From Brevibacillus fulvus (GTDB lineage Bacteria > Bacillota > Bacilli > Brevibacillales > Brevibacillaceae): a stretch of 64,000 bases of DNA. Of this stretch, positions 25,459 through 33,725 are shown one piece after another (within the stretch, counting starts at the first letter, position 1; each line of letters starts with the position of its first letter). The stretch is taken from assembly GCF_016908525.1 (NCBI RefSeq), contig NZ_JAFBEB010000001.1, positions 436,501 through 500,500 on the forward strand, read 5' to 3'. The notes below the pieces were generated by a model that had not been told where the DNA came from, made no database searches, and saw nothing but the letters and a program-made list of their open reading frames with translations. Made by a program: the position numbers and the translations under genes.

Positions 25459-25887
25459 ATGCTGACAATAAAACAGGTGGCGGAAAGAACGGGACTTACC
25501 CCATACACACTGCGGTATTACGAAAAAATTGGCGTCCTGAAAATGCAGCAGCGAAAAGACAGCGGAGCTCGCGTCTATACGGAAAGTGATGTGAAGCTCA
25601 TTCAATGTTTATGTGGGCTAAAGAAACTGGGAATGTCGCTTGAGGAGATCACGGAATTTTTTCGGGATGGTTGCGTCTTGGAAAAAATCGAGCAGGGGGA
25701 GGACATCAGCAAATTGACGCCATCATTAAAACGGCGGACGGATATTTTGACGAAGCATTTGCAGGAATTGGAAAAAAAGCGGGAAGAGTTGGACAACATC
25801 ATTTTTTTAACCAAAGAAAAGCTGGTCATGTACGATGAGTTGTCTCAAAATAAGCAAAGCTTCGCCACGCGGGCAAGAATCGTCTGA
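25459..25887 (+). CDS. MerR family transcriptional regulator
   Basis: 142 residues. The MerR winged helix is at 1-70 (MLTIKQVAERTGLTPYTLRYYEKIGVL, in parts), and a long dimerisation coiled coil is at about 85-120 (LTKHLQELEKKREELDNIIF). There is no C-terminal drug-binding domain and no metal-type CxC loop; the cysteines are in LIQCLCGLKKL within the HTH domain and DGCVLEK. This resembles the small YyaN/AdhR/NmlR-like regulators that sense aldehydes or redox change. The ATG at 25459 has AGGAGGA 8 bp upstream. It probably activates or represses the divergent EamA exporter and itself. Confidence 0.9.
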   Translation: MLTIKQVAERTGLTPYTLRYYEKIGVLKMQQRKDSGARVYTESDVKLIQCLCGLKKLGMSLEEITEFFRDGCVLEKIEQGEDISKLTPSLKRRTDILTKHLQELEKKREELDNIIFLTKEKLVMYDELSQNKQSFATRARIV

Positions 25888-25963
25888 TTAGCCGCAGTTG
25901 TAAGAGTTCGAGCGCCTGCAGCTTGTGTGGCCAACCACCCATGAACAAAGATGTTTGCGGAAC

Positions 25964-25987
25964 AAGAGCAGAACACTGCTCTTTTTT
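25964..25987 (+). terminator. Terminator after the merR-like gene
   Basis: AAGAGCAG, AACA loop, CTGCTCTT then TTTT: a clean rho-independent terminator. Confidence 0.85.
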
Positions 25988-26020
25988 AGTATATATGAAA
26001 GAATATTCACAAAATTGCGA

Positions 26021-26049
26021 TTGTAAACCTTTACAACTTTTTGTAATAT
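26021..26049 (+). promoter_or_regulatory. Promoter with LacI-type operator for the sugar locus
   Basis: TTGTAAA-CC-TTTACAA at 26021-26036 is a perfect 7-bp-arm palindrome. Its first half is also the -35 box of TTGTAA, 17 bp, TAATAT (26044-26049). The encoded LacI protein about 100 bp downstream is the obvious candidate ligand, giving autoregulation and control of the downstream genes. Confidence 0.6.
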
Positions 26050-26138
26050 TTGAAGTAAGAAAACGTTAAGAGTAGGGAGAAGCTCCCATTCATTGGTGTA
26101 ATCCTTTACATGAAATTAAAGGGATGTTGAGTGAGGTT

Positions 26139-27146
26139 ATGGCGACGATTCACGACGTAGCAAAACTGGCAAAAGTCTCCATTGCCACGGTTTCCCGGGT
26201 AATGTCCGGTGCCGATCCGGTAAACCCCAAAACACAGCAGCGCGTATTGGCTGCGATGGAAAAGTTAAACTATCGGCCGAATGGATTGGCGCGTAATCTT
26301 CGCAACTTGCGGACGAATGTTATCATCGCGCTGATGCCCAATATCCAAAACCCGTTCTTTTCCGAAGTGATCAGGGGTATTGAGGATGGAGCGAGAGAAG
26401 CGGGGTTTCATTTATTGATTGGCAATACCGACGGCGATCGCGGGAAAGCAAAAGAGTATATGGCTTTGCTAGACGAAAGTCTTGCAGACGGGTTGATTTT
26501 GACGACGGCGCAAACGGATCAAGCTTTTCTGGATGAGTTTGCGGCGCACAGACCGATTGTCCTTGCTTGCGAATATATGGAGGGGAGTACGATACCTACC
26601 GTTTCCATCGACAACATCAGCGCAGCCCGAAAAGTCGTAAAGCACCTGCTGGCATTGGGACATCGCCGGATCGCGCATATCATGGGCCCCAACGAGGTGA
26701 TCTTGAGTCGGGCTCGGTTGGCAGGGTACCGGCAAGCTTTGCAGCAACATGGGTTGGAGGTGGATGAAATGCTGGTTCAGGAAGGCGATTTTTCGCTTGA
26801 TTCCGGGTATCGCGTAACCCGCAAGCTGTTGTCCTTCAAACGGCCGCCTACCGCGATTTTTGCTGCTAACGACGAGATGGCCATTGGCGCGATACGGGCG
26901 ATTCGCGAGCATGGTTTGCAGATTCCTGATGACATCTCCGTGGCCGGATTTGATGACTTAACCGTATCCTCATTTGTCTCACCGTCATTGACGACGATCC
27001 AGCAGCCACGTTACGAGATTGGATACCGTTCCGTCGAAATGCTGATCAGGCTGATACGTTCCGAACCTTTGGCACAGACACAAGTTGTTTTGGATGATAG
27101 CCTGGTGATCAGGGAGTCGAGCGGTGTCCCAAAAGAACACATGTGA
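26139..27146 (+). CDS. LacI family transcriptional regulator
   Basis: 335 residues. The helix-turn-helix with hinge is at 1-60 (MATIHDVAKLAKVSIATVSRV then LNYRPNGLARNLR), followed by a periplasmic-binding-protein-like sensor. I take the ATG at 26139 because LacI proteins begin at MATI-DVA; an in-frame ATG at 26124 adds five residues. It leads a block with a TIM-barrel isomerase, an oxidoreductase and a ribose-type importer, so it senses that sugar or polyol, or a derivative. A palindrome on the -35 box upstream is its likely operator. Confidence 0.92.
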   Translation: MATIHDVAKLAKVSIATVSRVMSGADPVNPKTQQRVLAAMEKLNYRPNGLARNLRNLRTNVIIALMPNIQNPFFSEVIRGIEDGAREAGFHLLIGNTDGDRGKAKEYMALLDESLADGLILTTAQTDQAFLDEFAAHRPIVLACEYMEGSTIPTVSIDNISAARKVVKHLLALGHRRIAHIMGPNEVILSRARLAGYRQALQQHGLEVDEMLVQEGDFSLDSGYRVTRKLLSFKRPPTAIFAANDEMAIGAIRAIREHGLQIPDDISVAGFDDLTVSSFVSPSLTTIQQPRYEIGYRSVEMLIRLIRSEPLAQTQVVLDDSLVIRESSGVPKEHM

Positions 27147-27160
27147 AAGGAGAGATGTGA

Positions 27161-28129
27161 ATGAAACTGGGGGTATTCACCGTTCTGTTTCAAGACCGTT
27201 CTCTGGAGACGGCGCTTGATTTGATCAAGGCGCATGGACTGGAGATGGTTGAACTCGGCGTGGGAGGGTATCCCGGAAAAACCCATGCAGATCCTCGCGA
27301 ATTGCTGCAAGACGAACAAAAGCTGACGCAACTAAAGACGTTGCTGACCGACCGTGGACTCGGCATCAGCGCTCTGTCTTGCCACGGCAATCCGCTTCAT
27401 CCCGATCCAAAAAAAGCGGAGCAATTTCAGCAAGATTTTGAAAGCGCTGTCATTTTGGCGGAGAAATTAGGGGTGAACACGGTCATTACGTTTTCCGGCT
27501 GCCCGGGCGAGTCGGATCATTCCCGCTTTCCCGTCTGGGTAACCTGTGCCTGGCCGCCGGAACATCTGGAAGTGCTGGAGTGGCAGTGGCAGGAGAAAGT
27601 GATACCATATTGGCGGAACATGGCTTCGTTTTTACAAGAGCACCATGTTCGCGTCGCTATCGAACCGCATCCCGGCTTTGTCGTCTACAATACGGAGACT
27701 GCGCTGCGGCTGCGGCGGGAAGCCGGAGACACGATCGGGGTGAACTTTGATCCGAGCCATTTGTACTGGCAGCAGATGGACCCCTGTGTTTGTCTGAAAA
27801 GTTTGGCCAAAGCGGGAGCGCTGTTTCATGTGCATGCCAAGGATACGTTCCTCGATTGCGAAAATATAGCGCTCAATGGCGTGCTGGACAGCAAATCGTA
27901 TCGCGATGAACTGAACCGTTCCTGGATTTTTCGCACAGTAGGCTATGGCCACGGTGAGGAGGAATGGAAACGGATCATCAGTACATTGCAACTTGTCGGT
28001 TATGAAGGAACCGTATCGATTGAACATGAAGACAGCCTGATGTCGATTGAAGAAGGGTTTGCCAAAGCGGCAGCTTTTCTGAAAAATTGCCTGATTCAAG
28101 AGAGGGTGAAAGATATATGGTGGGCCTAA
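27161..28129 (+). CDS. Sugar phosphate isomerase/epimerase (TIM barrel)
   Basis: 322 residues of the AP-endonuclease-2/xylose-isomerase-like family. Metal-ligand positions appear as Glu in EMVELGVGG (about 30), His in LSCHGNPLHP, Glu in VAIEPHPGF (about 168), Asp/His in NFDPSHLYWQ (about 198), His in FHVHAKD (about 226), and Glu in SIEHEDSL (about 290). Such enzymes isomerise or epimerise sugars and inosose-type polyols. AAAGGAGAG precedes the ATG. The reading frame overlaps the next gene by 13 bp. Pairing with a Gfo/Idh/MocA dehydrogenase and an importer is common in inositol and rare-sugar pathways. Confidence 0.88.
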   Translation: MKLGVFTVLFQDRSLETALDLIKAHGLEMVELGVGGYPGKTHADPRELLQDEQKLTQLKTLLTDRGLGISALSCHGNPLHPDPKKAEQFQQDFESAVILAEKLGVNTVITFSGCPGESDHSRFPVWVTCAWPPEHLEVLEWQWQEKVIPYWRNMASFLQEHHVRVAIEPHPGFVVYNTETALRLRREAGDTIGVNFDPSHLYWQQMDPCVCLKSLAKAGALFHVHAKDTFLDCENIALNGVLDSKSYRDELNRSWIFRTVGYGHGEEEWKRIISTLQLVGYEGTVSIEHEDSLMSIEEGFAKAAAFLKNCLIQERVKDIWWA

Positions 28130-29313
28130 AGGACAACCAGCTTCGCGTCGGGATGATCGGTTACAAATTTATGGGCAAGGCCCATTCCCATGCTTATCGC
28201 GATTTGCCGTTTTTCTTTGATGCTCCGCTAACCCCGGTGCTGCAAGCGCTGTGCGGACGAGACGAGACGGCGGTCAAGGCGGCAGCGGACCGGTTCGGTT
28301 TTGCCTCCTTTGAGACGGATTGGCGCCGTTTGCTGGAGCGAGACGACATTGATCTGATCGATATCGGGACACCGAACCACACCCATGCGGAAATCGTGAT
28401 CGCCGCTGCGCAAGCGGGAAAACACATTTTATGCGAAAAACCGCTGGCGATGAATTTGCAGGAAGCGGCAGCGATCTGGCAGGCGGTGCAAGGACGTGAT
28501 CTCGTCCATATGCTGTCGCATAATTATCGTTTTGCCCCGGCGATCCAGTTTGCCAAAAAATTGATCAGCGAAGGGCGACTGGGCCAGATTTACCATGTTC
28601 GCGCGGCCTATTTGCAGGATTGGATTATGGACCCAGCCTATCCGTTAGTCTGGCGGTTGCAAAAAGAGGTCAGCGGGAGCGGCGCTTTGGGCGATATCGC
28701 ATCGCATATCCTCGATCTTGCGCGGTTTCTCGTCGGCGAAATCGCTTCGGTCTGCGGCATGATGGAAACTTTCATCAAGGAACGGCCGATCGGCGAGATG
28801 GCCGGCAATCTGCAAGCAGTCCAAGGAGAGGGGAGCGGAAGCGTCGATGTCGATGATGCCGTCGCTTTTTTGGCCCGTTTTGAAAATGGCGCCTTGGGCG
28901 TGTTTGAAGCGACCCGCTTTGCCGCCGGAAACCGCAACAAAAACAAAATCGAAATCAATGGCTCGCTCGGTTCGATTCGTTGGGACCTGGAAAATATGAA
29001 CTTGCTGGAAGTTTATTTTGATCAAGATGAGCCAGGGTTGCAAGGGTTTCGCACAATTACGGTCACCGAAGATATTCATCCGTATAGCGGTCACTACTGG
29101 CCGGCCGGTCATATTATCGGCTATGAACATACGTTTTTGAACATGCTGGATGAACTGATCAACGGCATCGCTGACCAGCGGCAAGTACAGCCCTCCTTTG
29201 CCGATGGCCTGCGCAACCAGGCGGTAATGGAAGCGGTGCAACGATCCACTGTCACAAAAAGCTGGGTAAACATTGCCGACTTGCTTCAGGAGGTTGGCGT
29301 TTCGTTGAATTGA
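28117..29313 (+). CDS. Gfo/Idh/MocA family oxidoreductase
   Basis: 398 residues: an N-terminal Rossmann domain (RVGMIGYKFMGKAHSHAY at about 9-26) with the EKP motif at about 108-110 (LCEKPLAMN), then a C-terminal substrate domain with AYLQDWIMDP and GDIASHILDLARFLVG, where the catalytic His lies in the GxxxxHxxD pattern. The nucleotide motif reads GYKFMG rather than the more usual GxGxxG. These enzymes oxidise a hydroxyl of a sugar or inositol with NAD(P). The ATG at 28117 has GAGGGTG upstream. It lies between the isomerase and the importer and so probably starts catabolism of the imported sugar. Confidence 0.9.
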   Translation: MVGLKDNQLRVGMIGYKFMGKAHSHAYRDLPFFFDAPLTPVLQALCGRDETAVKAAADRFGFASFETDWRRLLERDDIDLIDIGTPNHTHAEIVIAAAQAGKHILCEKPLAMNLQEAAAIWQAVQGRDLVHMLSHNYRFAPAIQFAKKLISEGRLGQIYHVRAAYLQDWIMDPAYPLVWRLQKEVSGSGALGDIASHILDLARFLVGEIASVCGMMETFIKERPIGEMAGNLQAVQGEGSGSVDVDDAVAFLARFENGALGVFEATRFAAGNRNKNKIEINGSLGSIRWDLENMNLLEVYFDQDEPGLQGFRTITVTEDIHPYSGHYWPAGHIIGYEHTFLNMLDELINGIADQRQVQPSFADGLRNQAVMEAVQRSTVTKSWVNIADLLQEVGVSLN

Positions 29314-29347
29314 TAGCGTTTGCAAAAAGGGTTAAGGGGGATTTAGG

Positions 29348-30340
29348 ATGAAGCGAGGCACAAGGTTGGGCAGTCTAGTGTCATCACTCTTGCTGATTTC
29401 GCTGCTGACGGGGTGCGGCGGGGGTGCGCAACAGGCGAATCAAGCAGATGCAAAGCCGGATTCCGGTACGGCAAAAGCGGAAAAAGTCATCGGAATGAGT
29501 TTTCCCTTTGCCGATCACGGCTGGATGGGCGCCGTCATCGAGTATGCCAAACAACAAGGGGAAGAAGCTGGGGTAAAAGTAGAGATGACCACGGCTGACA
29601 ACCCGAACAAACAGACTAATGACGTCGAAGATTTGCTTACCAAAAAAGTCGATGTCCTCGTCATGCTGCCGATTGAGACCGATGCGCTGACTCCCGCTGT
29701 CGACAAAGTGAAGGAAGCGAACATACCGCTTGTTGTTTTCGACCGGGAAGTTGCCAATGACAACTACACCGCTTTGGTCAAAGGGGATAACGAAGGGATC
29801 GGCAAGAACGCCGCCGCGTTTATCGGTGAACAGCTTGGCGGCAAAGGAAACGTCGTAGTGATTTCCGGACCTCCAAGTTCGGTAACGACGCAACGCGTTG
29901 AAGGTTTTACCAGCGTCATTCAGGAAAAATATCCGGACATCAAGATATTGGCCGACCAAAACGGTGAGTTCCGGAAAGAGAAAGGTTATGAAGTGATGCA
30001 AAACCTGTTGCAGGCGCAAAGCCATATCGACGCCGTCTATACGATTGATGACGAAATGGCTTTGGGAGCGCTGCAAGCGATTCGCGAAGCCAAGCGCAGC
30101 GAGATTAAAGTGGTGACAGGTGCCGGCGGAGCCAAAGACTTTTACAAGGAAATCAAAGATGCCTCCGACCTGACATTGGCTACCTTTACCTACTCGCCGC
30201 TGATGGTAAAAGAAGCGGTCAAGGTAGGCGTGGACATCGCCAATGGCAAAACACCTGCGGAAAAAAATATCACCTTGCCGGCAGAAAAGGTGTCCAAGGA
30301 TAACGTCGATCAGTTTTATGTTCCGGATGCCAGTTACTAA
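29348..30340 (+). CDS. Sugar ABC transporter substrate-binding lipoprotein
   Basis: 330 residues with a lipoprotein signal (LLISLLTGCGGG, Cys about 23) and a ribose-binding-type fold (Peripla_BP_4). Blocks are IGMSFPFADHGWMGAVIEY (about 47), VDVLVMLPIETDALTP, VVFDREVANDNY, VVVISGPPSSVTTQRVEGF and YTIDDEMALGALQAI. It is anchored outside the membrane and delivers the ligand to the permease at 31877. AGGGGG precedes the ATG. A terminator-like stem right after the gene should raise its level relative to the other subunits. Confidence 0.93.
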   Translation: MKRGTRLGSLVSSLLLISLLTGCGGGAQQANQADAKPDSGTAKAEKVIGMSFPFADHGWMGAVIEYAKQQGEEAGVKVEMTTADNPNKQTNDVEDLLTKKVDVLVMLPIETDALTPAVDKVKEANIPLVVFDREVANDNYTALVKGDNEGIGKNAAAFIGEQLGGKGNVVVISGPPSSVTTQRVEGFTSVIQEKYPDIKILADQNGEFRKEKGYEVMQNLLQAQSHIDAVYTIDDEMALGALQAIREAKRSEIKVVTGAGGAKDFYKEIKDASDLTLATFTYSPLMVKEAVKVGVDIANGKTPAEKNITLPAEKVSKDNVDQFYVPDASY

Positions 30341-30351
30341 GCAAGTGATGG

Positions 30352-30378
30352 GGCAAGCTGTACGCTTGCCTCTCTTTT
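30352..30378 (+). terminator. Intra-operon attenuator after the binding-protein gene
   Basis: GGCAAGC, 5-nt loop, GCTTGCC then TCTCTTTT, 11 bp past the stop of the binding protein and 30 bp before the ATPase start. Partial termination here would favour the binding protein. Confidence 0.7.
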
Positions 30379-30408
30379 CCAAAACGGCCTGACCTGGAGG
30401 TGAGCGAG

Positions 30409-31911
30409 TTGAATACAGCGCGGTTGCAAATGAATGGCATCGTCAAACAGTTTGGCGGCATTCGGGCACTGAAAGGTGTTGATTTTTCCCTGCAGCCAGG
30501 AGAAATTCACGCCTTGTTGGGGGAGAACGGAGCGGGGAAAAGTACGCTGATGAATATTCTCGGCGGCGTATTGCAAGCAGATGAAGGAGACATTCGTTTG
30601 GATGGCCAGGCGGTTCGCATTGCCACTCCCGCTGATGCCCGTCGTCTCGGCATCAGTTTTATCCATCAAGAACTCAATCTGATACCGGACTTGACGGTAG
30701 CGGAAAATCTGTTTTTGGGCGCGGAATGGACAAATCGCCTCGGATGGCTGGACGCCAGGCAGATGCAGCGGAAAACGAGGGAAATTATGGACCTGCTCGG
30801 CGTTGAGCTGGACCCGCAAGCACCTGTCTCGGGTCTCGACTCTTCACTCAAGCAAGTGATTGAGATTGGCAAAGCCTTGCTGAAAGATTCAACTGTGATC
30901 ATAATGGATGAACCCACGACGTCCTTAACGGAAAAAGAGATTGACAATATTTTCCAAGTGATGCACAAGCTGAAGCAAAACGGGGTCTCGCTTATTTTTA
31001 TCTCGCACAAGTTGAAAGAGGTCATGAATATTTGCGACAAGTACACTGTCTTGCGGGACGGAGAGGTTGCGGCGAGCGGAATGATCGGGGACACCGACGA
31101 ACAACGTTTGGCACAGGAACTGGTTGGCCGCTCTGTGCAGACGCAGTCGCTCTATCGTGAACGGGTTTTAGGAGAAACCGTATTGGAGGTCAAAGGTCTG
31201 GCGGCCAAGGGGCTGGCGGATATCCACTTCACACTGCGCCGACGCGAAATACTCGGTTTTACCGGTTTGGCCGGGGCTGGCCATTCCGAGCTGATGGAGA
31301 CGCTGTTTGGCTACAAAGCGAAAACAGCGGGCGAGATCAAGATTAATGGCCAACTTGTCCAGATCCAGCAGCCGTTGCATGCGCTCGCTCACAAGCTCGG
31401 ATTTGTTCCGAAAAACCGGAAGGAAAATGGCATTCTTAAAGATATGAGCATTTTGCAAAACTTTAGCCTGGCCGGACTGAAGAAATTTGTCCGCAATGGT
31501 TGGATTTTGGAAACAAGGGAACGTGAGCATTTTCGTCACTTTCAAAAGCAGCTGCAGATGAAAGCGCCTCAGCCGGACTTGCCGATCACCAGTCTGAGCG
31601 GCGGGAATCAACAAAAAGTGATTTTGGCCAGATGGCTGGAAGCGGACGCCGATATCATCGTTTTGGATCAGCCGACGCAAGGTGTGGACATCGGGGCCAA
31701 AAGCGAAATTTATCAGGTGATCATGGACTTGGCCGCAGAGGGAAAATCATTCATCGTCGTCTCCACGGAGATTCCGGAGATGTTGAAATTGTGTGATCGG
31801 ATTGTCGTCATGTATCAAGGACGAATTGCGCACATACTCGATCGTCAGCACGCGACCGAAGGGAGGATTATGCTGTATGCAACCGGTGCCCAATCAGAGC
31901 GCATCTCCTGA
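30409..31911 (+). CDS. Sugar ABC transporter ATP-binding protein (RbsA/MglA type)
   Basis: 500 residues with two ATPase halves. The first has Walker A GENGAGKST (about 40), signature region SGLDSSLKQVIEI and Walker B IIMDEPTTSL. The second has a degenerate Walker A (GLAGAGHSEL), the signature LSGGNQQKV and IIVLDQPTQGVDIGAKSE. Such asymmetry is normal in this family. I chose the TTG at 30409, with GGAGG 8 bp upstream, over a GTG at 30400 that overlaps the ribosome site. The 3' end overlaps the permease by 35 bp. Its C-terminal block closely resembles the partial ATPase at the window start. Confidence 0.93.
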   Translation: MNTARLQMNGIVKQFGGIRALKGVDFSLQPGEIHALLGENGAGKSTLMNILGGVLQADEGDIRLDGQAVRIATPADARRLGISFIHQELNLIPDLTVAENLFLGAEWTNRLGWLDARQMQRKTREIMDLLGVELDPQAPVSGLDSSLKQVIEIGKALLKDSTVIIMDEPTTSLTEKEIDNIFQVMHKLKQNGVSLIFISHKLKEVMNICDKYTVLRDGEVAASGMIGDTDEQRLAQELVGRSVQTQSLYRERVLGETVLEVKGLAAKGLADIHFTLRRREILGFTGLAGAGHSELMETLFGYKAKTAGEIKINGQLVQIQQPLHALAHKLGFVPKNRKENGILKDMSILQNFSLAGLKKFVRNGWILETREREHFRHFQKQLQMKAPQPDLPITSLSGGNQQKVILARWLEADADIIVLDQPTQGVDIGAKSEIYQVIMDLAAEGKSFIVVSTEIPEMLKLCDRIVVMYQGRIAHILDRQHATEGRIMLYATGAQSERIS

Positions 31912-32848
31912 ACAGAAGCCGTTGGTCCGGGTACAGCGGCTTTGGGAGAAATATAGCGTCATTATCGCTTTTTTTATTCTGTTGCTGGCCGCCGCAGTCG
32001 TCAACGAGAACTTCTTTACCTCCGGCAATTTGATGAATATTTTGCGGCAGGTCGCGATTATTGGCATCATTTCCCTGGGACAAACGATCGTGATTTTGTC
32101 TGGCGGATTGGATCTGTCCGTCGGAGCTTCGCTCGCGTTGTCCGGCGCAGTCGGGATCACGTTGATGAACGAGACCGGCAGCGTGCTGAGCGGAGTGATT
32201 GGAACGCTTGTCTGCGCCGTGCTGATCGGCGTTTTGAACGGAACGATGGTGACCAAGGGCAAAATCGCTCCGTTTATTGCCACGTTGGGCATGATGGCCG
32301 CCGCCCGCTCGATCGGTCTTTACTTTGCCGACGGGGGAAGCACAACCGGCAAAGTAGAAGGGTTTACACAGATTGCCAACGGCGAGCTGCTGGGCATCGC
32401 CTACCCGGTGTACTTCTTTTTGCTGTTGACCGTATTGTTGGTGATCGTGTTGAAAAAGACGCGAACGGGGCGTTATTTGTATGCCATCGGCAGCAACGAA
32501 CGGGCCGCGCTATTGTCAGCCATTCCGGTCAATCGGGTAAAGCTGGCGGCTTACAGCTTATGCGGTTTTTTGGTTGGATGTTCCGCGCTGATCGAATCGT
32601 CACGCCTCAATTCGATCTCATCGTCCAGTTCGGGGATCAGCTATGAGTTGGATGCAATCGCCGCTGTTGTCATTGGCGGGACGCGGCTGTCGGGGGGCAA
32701 GGGGAGTATCGTCGGCACCTTGTTCGGCGTGTTGATTTTGGGCATATTAAACAACATGATCAACTTAATGAATGTTTCGCCGTATTTGCAAGGTTTGGTC
32801 AAAGGCTGCATTATCGTGATTGCCGTGTTGTTGCAGAAAAAAGAATAA
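31877..32848 (+). CDS. Ribose-type sugar ABC transporter permease
   Basis: 323 residues with about eight to ten membrane helices. The RbsC-family block GGLDLSVGASLALSGAVG is at about 76-93, and YAIGSNERAALLSAIPVNRVKLAAY is a coupling loop (read in parts), followed by AAVVIGGTRLSGGKGSI. It forms the channel for the ATPase and lipoprotein encoded upstream. GGGAGG 10 bp before the ATG sits inside the ATPase gene. Last gene of the LacI-led locus; a bidirectional terminator follows. Confidence 0.93.
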   Translation: MQPVPNQSASPEQKPLVRVQRLWEKYSVIIAFFILLLAAAVVNENFFTSGNLMNILRQVAIIGIISLGQTIVILSGGLDLSVGASLALSGAVGITLMNETGSVLSGVIGTLVCAVLIGVLNGTMVTKGKIAPFIATLGMMAAARSIGLYFADGGSTTGKVEGFTQIANGELLGIAYPVYFFLLLTVLLVIVLKKTRTGRYLYAIGSNERAALLSAIPVNRVKLAAYSLCGFLVGCSALIESSRLNSISSSSSGISYELDAIAAVVIGGTRLSGGKGSIVGTLFGVLILGILNNMINLMNVSPYLQGLVKGCIIVIAVLLQKKE

Positions 32849-32850
32849 AG

Positions 32851-32910
32851 AGAAGGGACGCGGATTCGCCCGGCAGCATACAAATCGCGCAGGCACCACG
32901 TCCCTTTTCT
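32851..32910. terminator. Bidirectional terminator between convergent genes
   Basis: AGAAGGGACG at 32851 pairs with CGTCCCTT at 32898-32905, followed by TTCT on the plus strand and by TCTCTTTATTC on the other. The loop is long, about 38 nt. It serves the permease (+) and the ABC-2 permease (-). Confidence 0.65.
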
Positions 32911-32935
32911 CATTAGTCTTTTGCCGATTCCCGTC

Positions 32936-33724
32936 TCAACTGCTGGCGCTCGTATAACTTCGCAAGGCATATCGCCAAAACAGGCGGGACAGCCAGAGAA
33001 AGATACCGGCGACAACGACCGTGATCAGCGTCGCGCCAACGCTCCAGTTGCCAAGCAGCGCGCTGGCCGGCGTACTGGTGATCAAGGCCGCCGGCAAAAC
33101 GTAGGTTAGCACGATCCGCAGCCAACCGCGATACGTCCCGATCGGAAACCGGGTTGTTTCAAAAAAGGAGTTAAAAACAAATGACAAATCATCGATTTTG
33201 ATCACCCAGAAGGCGGTGGTCATCAACAGCATCCACAGGGCGTAAATCAACACGAGCGAAGCAAACAGCGTAACGAGAAAGATCAACAAATCGCTTAACG
33301 TGGGCACGTATCGTTTCACCCACAGCCCGTAGGCGACCAGTCCCAACCCCAGCAAGACATCGACGAGCCGCCAGAAAACAAGATGGCGAAAACTGACAAA
33401 AAACATCGAGTCAACCGGTTTGGTCAGCACATAATCGAGCGTTCCTTTGCGAATATTCTGCAGCAAGCGCGACATATTCGGTTTGAGGGCAAAATCGATC
33501 AGTCCTTGCAACGTGTTGAAAATGCCCAACAGTACCAGCACGTCTGCATACGGCCACCCGCCAAGCTGATCGGTTTGAAAAAAGAAAATTTGGATCGTTA
33601 AAATCGCGATGGCAATTCCGAACAGACTGGACAGGAGATTGCCCAAAAATTCACTGCGGTATTCAAGTTCTTCGACCAAACAAGTGCGAAAAAACTCGCG
33701 AAATATCCGTAAATTCCTCCGCAT
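32936..33724 (-). CDS. ABC-2 family transporter permease, second subunit
   Basis: 262 residues with six hydrophobic segments, of the ABC-2/COG3694 family. Landmarks are FREFFRTCLVEELEYRSEF at the N-terminus, a central GTLDYVLTKPVDSMFFVSFR loop (in part) and LPAALITSTPASALLG near the end. It pairs with the permease gene at 33726 and the ATPase at 34486, with 1 bp or overlapping spacing. These three-gene exporters are common in Bacilli but their substrates are mostly unknown. Its 3' end faces the sugar ABC locus across a shared terminator. Confidence 0.87.
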   Translation of the reverse strand: MRRNLRIFREFFRTCLVEELEYRSEFLGNLLSSLFGIAIAILTIQIFFFQTDQLGGWPYADVLVLLGIFNTLQGLIDFALKPNMSRLLQNIRKGTLDYVLTKPVDSMFFVSFRHLVFWRLVDVLLGLGLVAYGLWVKRYVPTLSDLLIFLVTLFASLVLIYALWMLLMTTAFWVIKIDDLSFVFNSFFETTRFPIGTYRGWLRIVLTYVLPAALITSTPASALLGNWSVGATLITVVVAGIFLWLSRLFWRYALRSYTSASS

Positions 33725-33725
33725 G

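Noticed and set aside
29384-30382. 332-residue open frame on the minus strand
   Set aside because: Antisense to the sugar-binding lipoprotein gene; composition is that of a shadow frame and no domain is visible.
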